Assembly: GCA_965205155.1 (NCBI GenBank)
Contig: OZ242033.1
Coordinates: 1,922,001-1,986,000, forward strand
From: Aldehydirespirator sp965205155
GTDB taxonomy: Bacteria; Actinomycetota; Acidimicrobiia; Acidimicrobiales; Aldehydirespiratoraceae
DNA: 64,000 nt
Direction of reading: 5' to 3'
Below the pieces are notes generated by a model. That model was given only the letters and a program-made list of their open reading frames with translations, was not told the DNA's origin and searched no databases. The position numbers and the translations under genes are program-made. This document shows positions 40,293-49,362 of this stretch, piece by piece (positions within the stretch are counted from its first letter, which is position 1; the number at the start of each line of letters is the position of its first letter).

Positions 40293-40312
40293 GGCGACGA
40301 TCGAGCGGCGTA

Positions 40313-40365
40313 TCTCCCGCTCTTGTTCGCTTGCGCTCACGGGCCGCTCGGGCCACAGCCTCGCC
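40313..40365 (-). repeat. Dispersed ~50-bp repeat, copy 2
   Basis: Reverse-oriented copy located between the convergent ends of rsgA and the acyl-CoA ligase gene. The core GCTCACGGGCCGCTCGGGCC is identical to copy 4 and nearly identical to copies 1 and 3. It is too far from a T-tract to be a standard terminator. Confidence 0.75.
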
Positions 40366-40402
40366 CGTATGTGCCGGATTCGCTCGCGTACCCGCTCGGC
40401 CT

Positions 40403-41899
40403 CTAGCCGAGGCGGCGGCGGTCTATCTTTCCGGTCGGGTTGCGGGGCAGATCGTCGACGATCCTCAAGTCCTCGGGAAGCTTGTGGCGGGCCAGCGCGC
40501 CGGCCCCGAAGGTTCGCAGGTCCTCAAGCGTGGGCGGTTCGGTGGCATCTCGGGGCACCACCACGGCCACGCCGATCTCGCCCATCACGGGATCGGGACG
40601 GGGGAGCACGGCCACCTCCTGCACCTGGGGGTGTCCGGACAGTACGCCCTCGACCTCCGCCGGGTGCACGTTGTAGCCGCCCCGGATGAACATGTCGCTC
40701 AACCGTCCGGCGAGGCGGTAGAGGCCGTCGGGATCCGCGGTGGCCAGGTCGCCGGTGCGCAGCCAGCCGTCGACGAGGGCATCGGAGCTGGAGTCCGGGT
40801 CGCGCCAGTATCCCGACATCACCGTGGGCGACCTCAGCCAGAGTTCGCCCGTCTCGCCGGGGTCGAGCCGCAGCCCGTCCGCGTCCCTGATCTCTGCCTG
40901 GACGCCGGGTCGGGGCCGGCCCACCGAGTGGCACGCCTCGTCGTCGCCGGCGTCGAGCGCGGTGGCCAGGCCGACTCCGCCCGACTCCGTGGACGAGTAC
41001 CGGATCGAGTACGGCGCCCCGAAGCGCTCGCGGGCCGATCGCACCAGCTCCGGGGACGACGGGCCGCCGCCGGCCACCACCGCCTGCACTGCCGAGAAGT
41101 CCAGCGCCTCCGATGACGGGTGCCGGACCATCAGGGCGATCTGGGGGGCCACGCCGATCACCGCGGCCATCCGGTGCCGGGCGGTGAGTTCCAGGGCTGC
41201 CCCGGCCGACCAGCGTTCGAGCAGGTGCGTGGTCCGTCCGCAGGCCAGCATCCAGGGGAGCTTCGTCATGAATGCGACGTGGGCGAACTGGGTCGACGAG
41301 ATTCCGTGGCCGGCGCCCCACGCGCCTCCCGCGTCGATCTGGGCCACCGCTCGCAGCTGACGGCTTGCGAACCAGGCCGCCTTGGGCGCGCCCGTCGAAC
41401 CCGACGTGAAGCAGATGCACACCGGTCGCTCGTCGTCCGGCTCGGCGGCGGCCCCTGCCAGCGCGCGATCCGGAACGCCCGAGCCCGAGCGCAGCGATCC
41501 GCCCGCCGTGGCCGGGTCGTCCCCTCCTTCCAGTCGCATGATGTCGGGGGCCGACCCTGGTCCGACGAGGTGGGCCAGGCGAGGGTCCACAACGACCAGA
41601 TCGGCTCCCAGCCGGTCGAGGCATCCGGCTGCCTCGACGGGAGTCAGCAGCGGGTTGATCCCAGCCGTGACCGCGCCGATGCGGGCCGCTCCGAGATAGA
41701 CGGCGACGTAGTCGACATCGGAGGGCAGCACCAGCCCCACCACCGAGCCCTCCCCGAGGCCACGCTCATGCAGCCCGGCCGCGACCTGCTGCGCAGCCTG
41801 TTCAAGTCGAGCGAAGCTCAGGGGCCGGCCTGCCGGTGTGACGAAGGCGGCGCGCCCGCCGAACTCGTCGGCGGCCCGCTGGATGGCTTCCGTCAGCAC
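40403..41899 (-). CDS. AMP-forming acyl-CoA synthetase-like protein (class I adenylate-forming)
   Basis: 498 residues from a GTG. The phosphate loop is CFTSGSTGAPKA, the A5 region YSSTESGG, the A7 motif WLRTGDLA, the hinge GRLSDMFIRGGYNVHP, and the catalytic lysine sits in PTGKIDRR at the end. It should activate a carboxylic acid with ATP and join it to CoA. The acid cannot be told. It starts 7 bp downstream of the second sulfite-oxidase-like gene and may be co-transcribed with it. Confidence 0.92.
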   Translation of the reverse strand: MLTEAIQRAADEFGGRAAFVTPAGRPLSFARLEQAAQQVAAGLHERGLGEGSVVGLVLPSDVDYVAVYLGAARIGAVTAGINPLLTPVEAAGCLDRLGADLVVVDPRLAHLVGPGSAPDIMRLEGGDDPATAGGSLRSGSGVPDRALAGAAAEPDDERPVCICFTSGSTGAPKAAWFASRQLRAVAQIDAGGAWGAGHGISSTQFAHVAFMTKLPWMLACGRTTHLLERWSAGAALELTARHRMAAVIGVAPQIALMVRHPSSEALDFSAVQAVVAGGGPSSPELVRSARERFGAPYSIRYSSTESGGVGLATALDAGDDEACHSVGRPRPGVQAEIRDADGLRLDPGETGELWLRSPTVMSGYWRDPDSSSDALVDGWLRTGDLATADPDGLYRLAGRLSDMFIRGGYNVHPAEVEGVLSGHPQVQEVAVLPRPDPVMGEIGVAVVVPRDATEPPTLEDLRTFGAGALARHKLPEDLRIVDDLPRNPTGKIDRRRLG

Positions 41900-41906
41900 C
41901 TGTTGA

Positions 41907-44042
41907 TCATCGGACGCTGACGCTGATGGTGTGCCATCCTTCGGCGCCGTTCGGTCGCGGCCTCACGTTCCTCCCGCTCTGGGTGTAGCCGCTGCCGTCG
42001 GTGGCCCGCACCTGGATCTGCTGCCGGCCTCCGCCCGAAGGAGTCCAGTCCCGGTGCCATTGCACCCAACTCTCGTTGCCCGCGGCCTGGCCCAGCCGGC
42101 AAGGCGTCCAGTCCCCGTTGTCGATCTTCACCTCGACCCGCTCGATGCCGCGGGTCGGGGCCCAGGCGATGCCGGCCACCGGAATGGTCTCGCCGCTGTT
42201 GACCCTGTCTCCGTCCTTGGGGAGGTCGATGCGGCTCTGGGTCTTGATCGGACCCTGCTTGGACCAGCCCCGCGGTATCCAGTAGCCGTCGAACCCGTCC
42301 CAGGTGGTGAGGTGGATCTCCTCGAGCCACTTCACCGCCGAGACATAGCCGTACAGTCCCGCCACCACGATGCGGGCCGGGAAGCCGTGCCGGATCGGCA
42401 GCGGCTCGTTGTTCATACCGATGGCGAGGATGGCGTTGCGGCCGTCGTAGGCCAGGGTGGTGGGGAACCCGGCGGTGAAGTCGTCCACCGAGCGCCCCAC
42501 GATCTGCTGGGCGCCACGCTGGACGCCGGCCCGCTGCAGCAGCTCGTAGAGAGGGATGCCGGTCCAGATGGCGTTATCGACGAGCCCGCCCCCAACTTGA
42601 TTGGACACGCAGGAGAGGGTGATCACGTAGTCGGCGAGGCGCATGGATCGGATGTCCTGGTACGTGAGCTCGTAGGGGTTGTCGACCAGGCCGGTGATGC
42701 GCAGGCGCCATCGGTCCGGATCAACCTGTGGAACCGTCAGGGCGGTGTCGATTCGGTAGAACTCGTTCGTGGGCGAGATCGGGGTGACGTAGGGCGAGAT
42801 GCCCGGCACCTCGCCGTCGAGCGTGTCGAGGTGGGCCACCTGCGGGTATCGCGACGACTCCCCCCGCGGCTGTGTGGTGGTGGGTGCGGGTTCCTCGGGT
42901 TGCTGGGTGGTGGTGGGTGCGGGTTCTTCGGTGGTGGTGGGTGCGGGTTCCTCGGGTTGCTGTGTGGTGGTGGGTGCGGGTTCCTCGGGTTGCTGGGTGG
43001 TGGTGGGTGCGGGTTCCTCGGGTTGCTGGGTGGTGGTGGTTGGGGGTTCCTCGGGTTGCTGGGTGGTGGTGGTTGGGGGTTCCTCGGGTTGCTGGGTGGT
43101 GGTGGTTGGGGGTTCCTCGGGCTGTTGGGTGGTGGTGGTTGCGGGCTCGCCTGGAGCTTCGATGGTGATCTCTTCTGGGATCTCTATGCCTTCCGGGATC
43201 TCTATTCCCTCGGGGATCTCTATGCCTTCCGGGATCTCTATTCCCTCGGGGATCTCTATGCCTTCGGGGATCTCTATGCCTTCAGGAACATCGATAGCGG
43301 CGTCCGCTCCCGCCGCCGCGGCGTCGCGGGGCGCGTCGGCGGCCGGGGCCGAGGTCCGCGGCGGCAGCGCGTAGGTTTCTCGGGCCTTCTCGGCCGCAGA
43401 GGGTCCCCGCAGGGCCCGACCGAGTCCGACCAGGCTGAGGGCCGTCACTCCCGCACCCGCGGCGTAGCCGAAGAACGACCGGCGCGGGCCGGCCCGTTCC
43501 AGTTGGGCCTCTGCACCGTCCGCGTCCTCCGCAGTTGCAGCCGCGCCGGGAGTGCTCCTGAGCGGGGCCGACGCTCGGCTCGCCAAGAACAGGGTGATGG
43601 CCCCGCCCAGCGCGGCGGCGGCCAGCGCGACCAGCCATGAAGCCACCGCGGGGCTGAGCGGGTTGCGGGCCGCGGCCCAGCCGCCCACCAGCCCGAAGAG
43701 CGCGAAGCCGGCGACCGCCACGAGACGCCCGCCCCGAGCGGCTTGACGGCCCAGGAGGCCGCAGATCACCAACGACACGACGACTATCCCGACCGTGAGC
43801 ACCGTCTTCTGGCTGGCACCGATGTTGGCGATGCTGAAGGCCACAACATCGCCGGGGGTGTAGTCGGTCACCACCTCACCCACCGCGATGACCAGCGAGG
43901 GGATGGTCTCGCTAATGCCCTCGATCAGTTCGCCGAAGCTCAGCGCAACGGCGGCACCCAGGACTCCCGCCGTGAAGCCCGCAACACCGCCCGCCCTGCG
44001 GCCTTCTCGTGACCGCTGTTCCGCAGGTTCAGGCTCGTCCAT
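41907..44042 (-). CDS. Membrane-anchored sulfite-oxidase-like molybdopterin protein (paralog 2) with long repeat linker
   Basis: About 711 residues from the ATG at 44042; a longer frame adds non-homologous sequence. The layout equals paralog 1: four to five N-terminal hydrophobic segments, PRRSFFGYAAGAG before a further hydrophobic core, a linker, then the catalytic domain with ITLSCVSNQVGGG, VGRSVDDFTAGFP and the C-terminal dimerisation domain. The linker is expanded to ~165 residues by six or more EIPEGI hexapeptides and about eight TTTTQQPEEP-type units. Such a Pro/Thr/Glu-rich stalk would hold the catalytic domain away from the membrane. Confidence 0.9.
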   Translation of the reverse strand: MDEPEPAEQRSREGRRAGGVAGFTAGVLGAAVALSFGELIEGISETIPSLVIAVGEVVTDYTPGDVVAFSIANIGASQKTVLTVGIVVVSLVICGLLGRQAARGGRLVAVAGFALFGLVGGWAAARNPLSPAVASWLVALAAAALGGAITLFLASRASAPLRSTPGAAATAEDADGAEAQLERAGPRRSFFGYAAGAGVTALSLVGLGRALRGPSAAEKARETYALPPRTSAPAADAPRDAAAAGADAAIDVPEGIEIPEGIEIPEGIEIPEGIEIPEGIEIPEGIEIPEEITIEAPGEPATTTTQQPEEPPTTTTQQPEEPPTTTTQQPEEPPTTTTQQPEEPAPTTTQQPEEPAPTTTQQPEEPAPTTTEEPAPTTTQQPEEPAPTTTQPRGESSRYPQVAHLDTLDGEVPGISPYVTPISPTNEFYRIDTALTVPQVDPDRWRLRITGLVDNPYELTYQDIRSMRLADYVITLSCVSNQVGGGLVDNAIWTGIPLYELLQRAGVQRGAQQIVGRSVDDFTAGFPTTLAYDGRNAILAIGMNNEPLPIRHGFPARIVVAGLYGYVSAVKWLEEIHLTTWDGFDGYWIPRGWSKQGPIKTQSRIDLPKDGDRVNSGETIPVAGIAWAPTRGIERVEVKIDNGDWTPCRLGQAAGNESWVQWHRDWTPSGGGRQQIQVRATDGSGYTQSGRNVRPRPNGAEGWHTISVSVR
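42874..43146 (-). repeat. Tandem repeats coding a Thr/Gln/Pro/Glu stalk
   Basis: About eight to nine units of 27-30 bp, built on GGTTGCTGGGTGGTGGTGG on the plus strand, code for TTTTQQPEEP-type segments. Unit length varies (one copy lacks the QQP part), typical of slippage-prone coding DNA. Confidence 0.8.
43165..43290 (-). repeat. 18-bp tandem repeats coding EIPEGI
   Basis: Consecutive 18-bp units built on GGGATCTCTAT code for the hexapeptide EIPEGI six times. Two unit versions (ending GCCTTC and TCCCTC) alternate, giving a 36-bp higher-order period, so the array grew by copying pairs. Confidence 0.8.
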
Positions 44043-44067
44043 CGGGGCGATTGTACGCTCCAGCTTG

Positions 44068-45279
44068 ATGGATCTTCGGTCCGACCCGAGGCTCGCCGAC
44101 TTCGCCGACGAGGTGCGCACCTGGCTCGAGGAGCACCTCGCCGGGGAGTTCGCCCGATACCGGGGCCGCGGCCTCACCGGTCAGGACGACGTGCCGGTCG
44201 AGGTCCAGATCGCCTGGGAGCGGGAGCTGGCGTCGGGGGGATGGCTGGGGCTTGACTTTCCCGAGTCGATCGGAGGGCGGGGGTGCACGCTGGCCGAGCA
44301 GGTCGTGTTCTTCAACACATACACCGAGGCCCGCGCCCCCGGACGGCTTCCCAACGTGGGTGTGATGCTGCTCGGCCCCACCCTGATGGCGTTCGGATCG
44401 GTTGAGCAGCAGCAGCGCTTCGTGCCCCCGATCCTGGAAGCCCGGGAGTTGTGGTGCCAGGGCTACTCGGAGCCCGGTGCGGGCAGCGATCTCGCCGGCG
44501 TGTCCACGACCGCCACCAGACGGGACGGCCAGTGGGTGATCAACGGCCAGAAGGTCTGGACATCGCTGGCCCAGCACGCCGACTGGATCTTCGTGCTGGC
44601 CCGCAGCACTCCGGGCTCGCAACGGCACGCCGGGCTCAGCTACCTGCTCGTTCCCATGGACCAGCCCGGAATCGAGATCCGGCCCATCGTGCAGATCAAC
44701 GGCGGGGTCGAGTTCAACGAGACGTTCTTCGACGATGCGGTAACCGAGGCCGACCTTGTCGTGGGCGGCGAGGGCAACGGCTGGAGGGTGGCCATGGGCA
44801 CCCTCGCCTTCGAGCGGGGAGCGAGCACCCTCGGCCAGCAGATCAGCTTCCGCCAGGAGTTCGACTCGCTGGTGGCGGAGGCGCGGGAATCCGGGCGCAT
44901 CCGAAGCGATGTGCTGCGGTCGGAGCTGGTGCAGAGCCACATCGAGCTCGAGGTCCTGCGCTACAACCAGATGCGGATACTGACCTCGCTCACCCACGAC
45001 CAGCTCGCCGGGCCGGAGCAGTCGATCGGCAAGCTCTACTGGGCGTCGTGGCACCAGCGCCTCGGAGAGCTGGCCATGAGGGTCCGGGGCGCGGCGGCGA
45101 TGGTGGCCGAACCGGGCGACGGTGCTCACGCCGGGGAGGGCGGACTGGACTACCGCCTCGACCCATGGCAGCGGACGTTCCTCTACTCGCGGGCCCACAC
45201 GATCTACGGGGGAAGCAACGAGATACAGCGCAATATAATAGGGGAGCGGGTTCTGGGCCTGCCGCGGGAGCCACGGTAG
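44068..45279 (+). CDS. Acyl-CoA dehydrogenase
   Basis: 403 residues from the ATG at 44068. Landmarks are YSEPGAGSDLAG (FAD/substrate loop), GQKVWTSLAQHADW, and the C-terminal YGGSNEIQRNIIGERVLGLPR. It should introduce a double bond into an acyl-CoA using FAD. The gene is divergent from the sulfite-oxidase-like gene with only 25 bp between starts, so its promoter would overlap the other gene or its mRNA may be leaderless. Confidence 0.95.
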   Translation: MDLRSDPRLADFADEVRTWLEEHLAGEFARYRGRGLTGQDDVPVEVQIAWERELASGGWLGLDFPESIGGRGCTLAEQVVFFNTYTEARAPGRLPNVGVMLLGPTLMAFGSVEQQQRFVPPILEARELWCQGYSEPGAGSDLAGVSTTATRRDGQWVINGQKVWTSLAQHADWIFVLARSTPGSQRHAGLSYLLVPMDQPGIEIRPIVQINGGVEFNETFFDDAVTEADLVVGGEGNGWRVAMGTLAFERGASTLGQQISFRQEFDSLVAEARESGRIRSDVLRSELVQSHIELEVLRYNQMRILTSLTHDQLAGPEQSIGKLYWASWHQRLGELAMRVRGAAAMVAEPGDGAHAGEGGLDYRLDPWQRTFLYSRAHTIYGGSNEIQRNIIGERVLGLPREPR

Positions 45280-45340
45280 GCGGCGGCTGCGCCGCTACTC
45301 TGCAAGTCACCGAGCCGGGGACCGATCAGAAGGAGAATCG

Positions 45341-46177
45341 ATGGGACGGATTGGCAACACCTGGCAGCTGGCCAAGATCTCTTGGGGTGTGCTGAAGAAG
45401 GACCGGGAACTGCTGTGGATGCCGGTGCTGTCCTTTCTCGTGTCTGCCGTCGTGATAGCGGTCGCGATCGCGCTCACGTTCCTCACGTTGTCGACCACGT
45501 CTACGCACGGCCAGACGACCATGGAGTTCAACCCGGCGATGATCGTGGTCTACATCGCGGCCGCTCTGGTCCTGGGCGTCGTGGCGGTGTTCTTCAACGG
45601 CGCACTGGTCGCCGGGGCCCACGAGAGGCTCACCGGGGGCGACCCGACGGTGCGCAGCGCCATCGGCCGGGCGTTCGCCCGCATCCCGGGCCTGGTCCCG
45701 TGGGCGATCATCACCACCACCGTCGGGCTGGTCCTCCAGGCGCTGAGGGAACGGGCCGGCTGGCTGGGGCGGATCGTCACCCACATGCTGGAGATGGCCT
45801 GGGACGTGGTGACCTTCCTGACCGTGCCCGCCATCGTCATCGACGACCGGGGGGCCATAGCCGGTCTCAAGCAGTCGGCCTCTCTGCTGCGCCGCACATG
45901 GGGCGAGAACATCGCGGCCCGGGTCGGATTCGGCCTCCTCGGGTTCGTCCTGATCATTCCGGCGGCGATCGTTGCCGGTCTATTCATCGCTTCCGGCTGG
46001 CAACTGCTGATGGCAATCGGAATCATCGCCGCGGCGGCCTGGGTGGCGGTAGTGATGGTCGTGCTCACCGCTCTGAACGCCATCTTCCAGACCGCGCTCT
46101 ACCTCTACGCCACCACCGGGACCGCCCCCTCCGGCTTCGAGCAGGCCCCCCTGGCCCAGACCTTCGTCCACAAGTAG
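45341..46177 (+). CDS. DUF6159-type multi-pass membrane protein
   Basis: 278 residues with six hydrophobic segments: VLSFLVSAVVIAVAIAL, AMIVVYIAAALVLGVVAVFF, IPGLVPWAIITTTVGL, AWDVVTFLTVPAIV, a long C-terminal pair, and LNAIFQTALYLYA. The charged motif ASLLRRTWGENIAARVG fits the DUF6159 family as I know it. Function is unknown. AGAAGGAG lies upstream of the ATG. It follows the acyl-CoA dehydrogenase by 61 bp on the same strand. Confidence 0.82.
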   Translation: MGRIGNTWQLAKISWGVLKKDRELLWMPVLSFLVSAVVIAVAIALTFLTLSTTSTHGQTTMEFNPAMIVVYIAAALVLGVVAVFFNGALVAGAHERLTGGDPTVRSAIGRAFARIPGLVPWAIITTTVGLVLQALRERAGWLGRIVTHMLEMAWDVVTFLTVPAIVIDDRGAIAGLKQSASLLRRTWGENIAARVGFGLLGFVLIIPAAIVAGLFIASGWQLLMAIGIIAAAAWVAVVMVVLTALNAIFQTALYLYATTGTAPSGFEQAPLAQTFVHK

Positions 46178-46182
46178 CCGTT

Positions 46183-46200
46183 CCGCCGAACTTCCGGCGG
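46183..46200. terminator. Small hairpin between convergent genes
   Basis: A 6-bp GC-only stem (CCGCCG/CGGCGG) with a 6-nt loop lies 6 bp after the DUF6159 stop and before the convergent crotonase gene end. It lacks a T-tract. Weak candidate. Confidence 0.3.
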
Positions 46201-46277
46201 TTCTGGGCGATTATTCGCCTCTACGACCGGGACTTCGACGAGGCGGCCGAGATGCCGGCTGCCGGGGAAGGGGCCAC

Positions 46278-47252
46278 TCAGGCAAGGGTGTCGGCCAGCC
46301 CCCATTCCAGCGCGGTGGCCGCGTCGAGTTCGGCGTCGGTGAGCAGCCACCAGAGCGTGCGCTGGCGGCCGATGCGGGCCGGGATGCTCACGGTGCCGCC
46401 CGCGCCGGGGATCAGGCCCATGGACAGCTCGGGGAGCCGGAAGCGGGCCCGGTCGGTGGCGGTGACCGTGGCGCAGAACGACGCCAGCTCGACGCCCGCG
46501 CCGACGCATGCCCCGTCGATCAACGCCGTCGTCCGCTCGGCGATGGCGGCCAGCCACGGCGCGGCATTGGCCCGGCTGCGGATCAAGTGAGCGGTCGCAG
46601 GGTCTGAGACCGTGCCGAACTCGGCCGGGTCGCCTCCGGCGCAGAAGTTGCCTGCCGCGCCGGTCAGGACGACGGGCCGATCGTTGGCGCCGGCCTGGAG
46701 GGCCTTGAGGACATCCACCAGCTGGTCGCGCATGGCCGCGTCGAACAGGTTGAGCAGGCGGGGACGGTTGAGGGTCACTGTGACCACCGAACCGTCGTCG
46801 GCCACTTCGATGCGGGGCCGATCGTGGTCTCGCCGGCTCCGGCGTCCCCGCTCTGCCAGCCACCGGGCGTGCTCCGGTCCGGCCTGGAGGGTGGCGTAGG
46901 CCAGGCTCTCCACCAGCAGCGCGTCGAGCAGGCCGAGTTGGCCGGTCCGGCGCAGCGTCTGGGCCGCCACGACCGCGGCCTGCGGATTGGCCCTCAACCC
47001 CTTGAGGGCCGGGCCGGGATCGTCGAGTGCGAGATCCCACGACTCGCTGCCAGCCCCCATCGCGACCGACACCACCGGGAGCGCGGCCAATGCCGATCCG
47101 ACGTCGTCGGCGGGATCGTCGGCCACGTCCACGACCACCGCGGGCATGCCTGTCGTAGCCGCAATCCCCTCGAGCACCAACCGGTCGAAGTCCACGGAGA
47201 CGACCGCAGCCCTGATCTCCTCCAAGGGCCAGATCCCTCCGTGCACAGCCAT
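46278..47252 (-). CDS. Enoyl-CoA hydratase/isomerase family protein with a degenerate N-terminal half
   Basis: About 324 residues from the ATG at 47252, one base after the stop of the upstream ligase gene. The C-terminal half is a crotonase: VTLNRPRLLNLFD, oxyanion motif AAGNFCAGGDPAEF, and DGACVGAGVELASF. The N-terminal ~140 residues look like a second crotonase-type half that has lost its active-site motifs (MPAVVVDVADDPADDVGSAL, then ALLVESLAYATLQAG). Tandem crotonases exist; this first unit may be structural. It likely acts with the ligase on an acyl-CoA pathway. Confidence 0.85.
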   Translation of the reverse strand: MAVHGGIWPLEEIRAAVVSVDFDRLVLEGIAATTGMPAVVVDVADDPADDVGSALAALPVVSVAMGAGSESWDLALDDPGPALKGLRANPQAAVVAAQTLRRTGQLGLLDALLVESLAYATLQAGPEHARWLAERGRRSRRDHDRPRIEVADDGSVVTVTLNRPRLLNLFDAAMRDQLVDVLKALQAGANDRPVVLTGAAGNFCAGGDPAEFGTVSDPATAHLIRSRANAAPWLAAIAERTTALIDGACVGAGVELASFCATVTATDRARFRLPELSMGLIPGAGGTVSIPARIGRQRTLWWLLTDAELDAATALEWGLADTLA

Positions 47253-47253
47253 C

Positions 47254-48768
47254 TCAGGGTTGCTGCGCCGGGTCGGACGCAAGACGCTCCCTCAACTCCC
47301 GGCGCAGCAGCTTTCCGGTGTCGTTGTAGGGCAGTTCGTCGACGAACTCCACCCGCGCCGGCACCCGGCTCGATCGCAGCCGTGTTCGTACCAGTTCCCG
47401 GAGGTCGTCCGCGGTCGGGGCGGGGGAGCGGGTGATGACGCAGACCGCCACTTCCTCACCCCACTCGCGGCTGGGCACCCCGAAGGCGGCCGCGTCGGCG
47501 ACCGCGGGATGGGTCAGCAGCACGTCCTCGATCTCGCCGGGCGACACGTTCTCGCCGCCCCGGATGATGATGTCGTCGTTGCGTCCGTGGACCCACAGGT
47601 AGCCGGCATCGTCGAGGTGCCCGCTGTCGCGGGTGCAGAACCAGCCGTCGTCGTCGAGTTGCGACCCGCCCTCGGCGTACTCGCCGGCCACTTGCTCGCC
47701 CCTCACCCATATCTCTCCGGCTGCGCCAGTCTCCGCCTCGGTGCCGTCGCCGCCGCGCACCGAGATCTCCACTCCCGGCAAGGGCCGACCCGCGGAGGTG
47801 AGCCTCGCCCTGTCCTCGGGATCGTCGGAGGCGGCCCACCGGCGGTGGTCGTCGGGACCCATCACGCACACGGTCGAACTCGTCTCGGTGAGACCGTAAG
47901 CGTGGGAGAACCCCGCGGCCGGGAACAGTTCCAGCGCCCTCTCCACCACGGTCAGGTGCGACTTGCCTCCCCCGTAGGACACGGAGCGGACCGACTCGAG
48001 AGCCTGGCCCCGGCGGTCGAGGGCATCGACGATTCGGGCCAGCATCGTGGGCACGAGCATCGCATGGGTTACGCCCTCGGCCCGGACCAGATCGATCCAG
48101 GAGTCCGGGTCGAACCTGCGCAGGGGCACGATCCTGCGTCCCGAGTAGACCTGCGACAGTTGCGCAGCCACCGAGGCGATGTGGTAGGGCGGCACGGCCA
48201 TGATGTGGGCCTCGTCGCTGCCGGCCGAGGCGAACTCGACGGTGCCGAACACGTATGACACCAGGTGCCGGTGGCGCAGTACCGCCGCCTTGGGCGGGCC
48301 GGACGTGCCGCTGGTGTACAGCAGCACGGCCGCGGCGTCGGGGTCCATGGGCCAGTCGCTCAGGTCGGCAGGATCGGCGCCCCCGGCAGGATCGTCGAGC
48401 AGCCCGTCCCGTTCCACGATCTCCAGCCCGTCCACCCCCGCCAACCGCTCGGCGCCGGACGCGTCGACTACCGCCACCGCGGGAGCGACTCGCCCGGCCA
48501 GCCGGCGCAGATCGTCGTCGGCGAGCCGGTAGTTGATCGGCACGTACGGGACGCCGCCCCAAGCCGCTCCGAACAGGGCGACCGGCAGAACGGCGCCGGG
48601 CTCGTCGCACAGCACCAGGTGCTCCGCCTGAGAGGCCCGCAGGCGTCCGGCGAGGCCGGCAGCGTCGTCCATCAGTCCGTCGCAGGTGACGCCTCCGTCG
48701 AGGGCTCCCACCGCCACGCGGCCGGCCATGGCGGTGGCCGCCATCTCCAGCAGCATCATGAGGTTCAT
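47254..48768 (-). CDS. AMP-forming acyl-CoA ligase
   Basis: 504 residues. Motifs are LLYTSGTSGPPKA, HAYGLTETSSTV, the GEIWVRGEQVAGEY region, DDIIIRGGENVSPGEIE, and the catalytic lysine in YNDTGKLLRREL. It should form an acyl-CoA via an acyl-adenylate. It differs clearly from the ligase at 40403-41899. It is directly followed by the crotonase-family gene, so its product may be the crotonase substrate. Confidence 0.94.
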   Translation of the reverse strand: MNLMMLLEMAATAMAGRVAVGALDGGVTCDGLMDDAAGLAGRLRASQAEHLVLCDEPGAVLPVALFGAAWGGVPYVPINYRLADDDLRRLAGRVAPAVAVVDASGAERLAGVDGLEIVERDGLLDDPAGGADPADLSDWPMDPDAAAVLLYTSGTSGPPKAAVLRHRHLVSYVFGTVEFASAGSDEAHIMAVPPYHIASVAAQLSQVYSGRRIVPLRRFDPDSWIDLVRAEGVTHAMLVPTMLARIVDALDRRGQALESVRSVSYGGGKSHLTVVERALELFPAAGFSHAYGLTETSSTVCVMGPDDHRRWAASDDPEDRARLTSAGRPLPGVEISVRGGDGTEAETGAAGEIWVRGEQVAGEYAEGGSQLDDDGWFCTRDSGHLDDAGYLWVHGRNDDIIIRGGENVSPGEIEDVLLTHPAVADAAAFGVPSREWGEEVAVCVITRSPAPTADDLRELVRTRLRSSRVPARVEFVDELPYNDTGKLLRRELRERLASDPAQQP

Positions 48769-48831
48769 GGCGGGGGTGAGCGGCGCGGCCGCTCAGAGGC
48801 CGAGCGAGTAGGTGCACGATCCGGTCCACAC

Positions 48832-48884
48832 GGGCGAGGCCGTGGCCCGAGCGGCCCGTGAGCGCAGCGAACAGGAGCGGGAAT
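48832..48884 (+). repeat. Dispersed ~50-bp repeat, copy 3
   Basis: Located in the 162-bp gap between the ligase start and the end of the small protein gene. It shares GTGGCCCGAGCGGCCCGTGA and the following block with the other copies. Confidence 0.75.
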
Positions 48885-48930
48885 GACACCGCCGCAACGC
48901 GACGCGTTCGCACCCATCGCGCGCTCGCTC

Positions 48931-49236
48931 TCAGTCCGAGGCGGGCAGCGGCTTCGTCACCTTCACCGCCAGCGGCACATCACCGAGGGCGAGCGAGCCC
49001 GGCCCGGCCTTGGTGCAGAGCACCTCCACCGTCTCGCCGGGGTCGCCGTAGCGCTTGCCGAGGAGCGTCCCCTCCGAGGCGTCGGCGCTGGGCTCCCCGG
49101 ATCGCTCCGCCGACCCGGCCGCCGCCATCGGCGCGCCGCCGCAGGTCAGCTCGGCCGGTCCGGTGCCCTTCACCACGATCACCTCGGTAGCGCACACCGT
49201 GCTCTGGAATCGGGCTCCTGGCCGCAGTTCCACCAT
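48931..49236 (-). CDS. Small conserved-looking protein of unknown function (~100 residues)
   Basis: 101 residues: STVCATEVIVVKG, LTCGGAPMAAAG, TLLGKRYGDPGETVEVLCTKAGPGSLALG, ending KPLPASD. Three well-spaced cysteines and several glycines suggest a compact fold, perhaps a metal-binding or carrier-like domain. The pattern recalls small proteins I know beside acyl-CoA ligase genes in actinobacteria, but no named family can be given. It is near the ligase/crotonase pair on the same strand, separated by a dispersed repeat. Confidence 0.7.
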   Translation of the reverse strand: MVELRPGARFQSTVCATEVIVVKGTGPAELTCGGAPMAAAGSAERSGEPSADASEGTLLGKRYGDPGETVEVLCTKAGPGSLALGDVPLAVKVTKPLPASD

Positions 49237-49362
49237 GTTGTCCTCCTGCTGCCGGTCGACGCATCGCGGGCAGGCGCCCGCGGCCGGTCCATTCTGACTG
49301 GTGGAGAGCGGTCACCCAACCGGCGGCGGGCAATGCCGGGGCCGGGCTGGCCGATCGAGGTG

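Noticed and set aside
42874..43290. CRISPR or minisatellite outside genes
   Set aside because: The repeats stay in frame within an intact molybdo-protein gene and encode a regular stalk.
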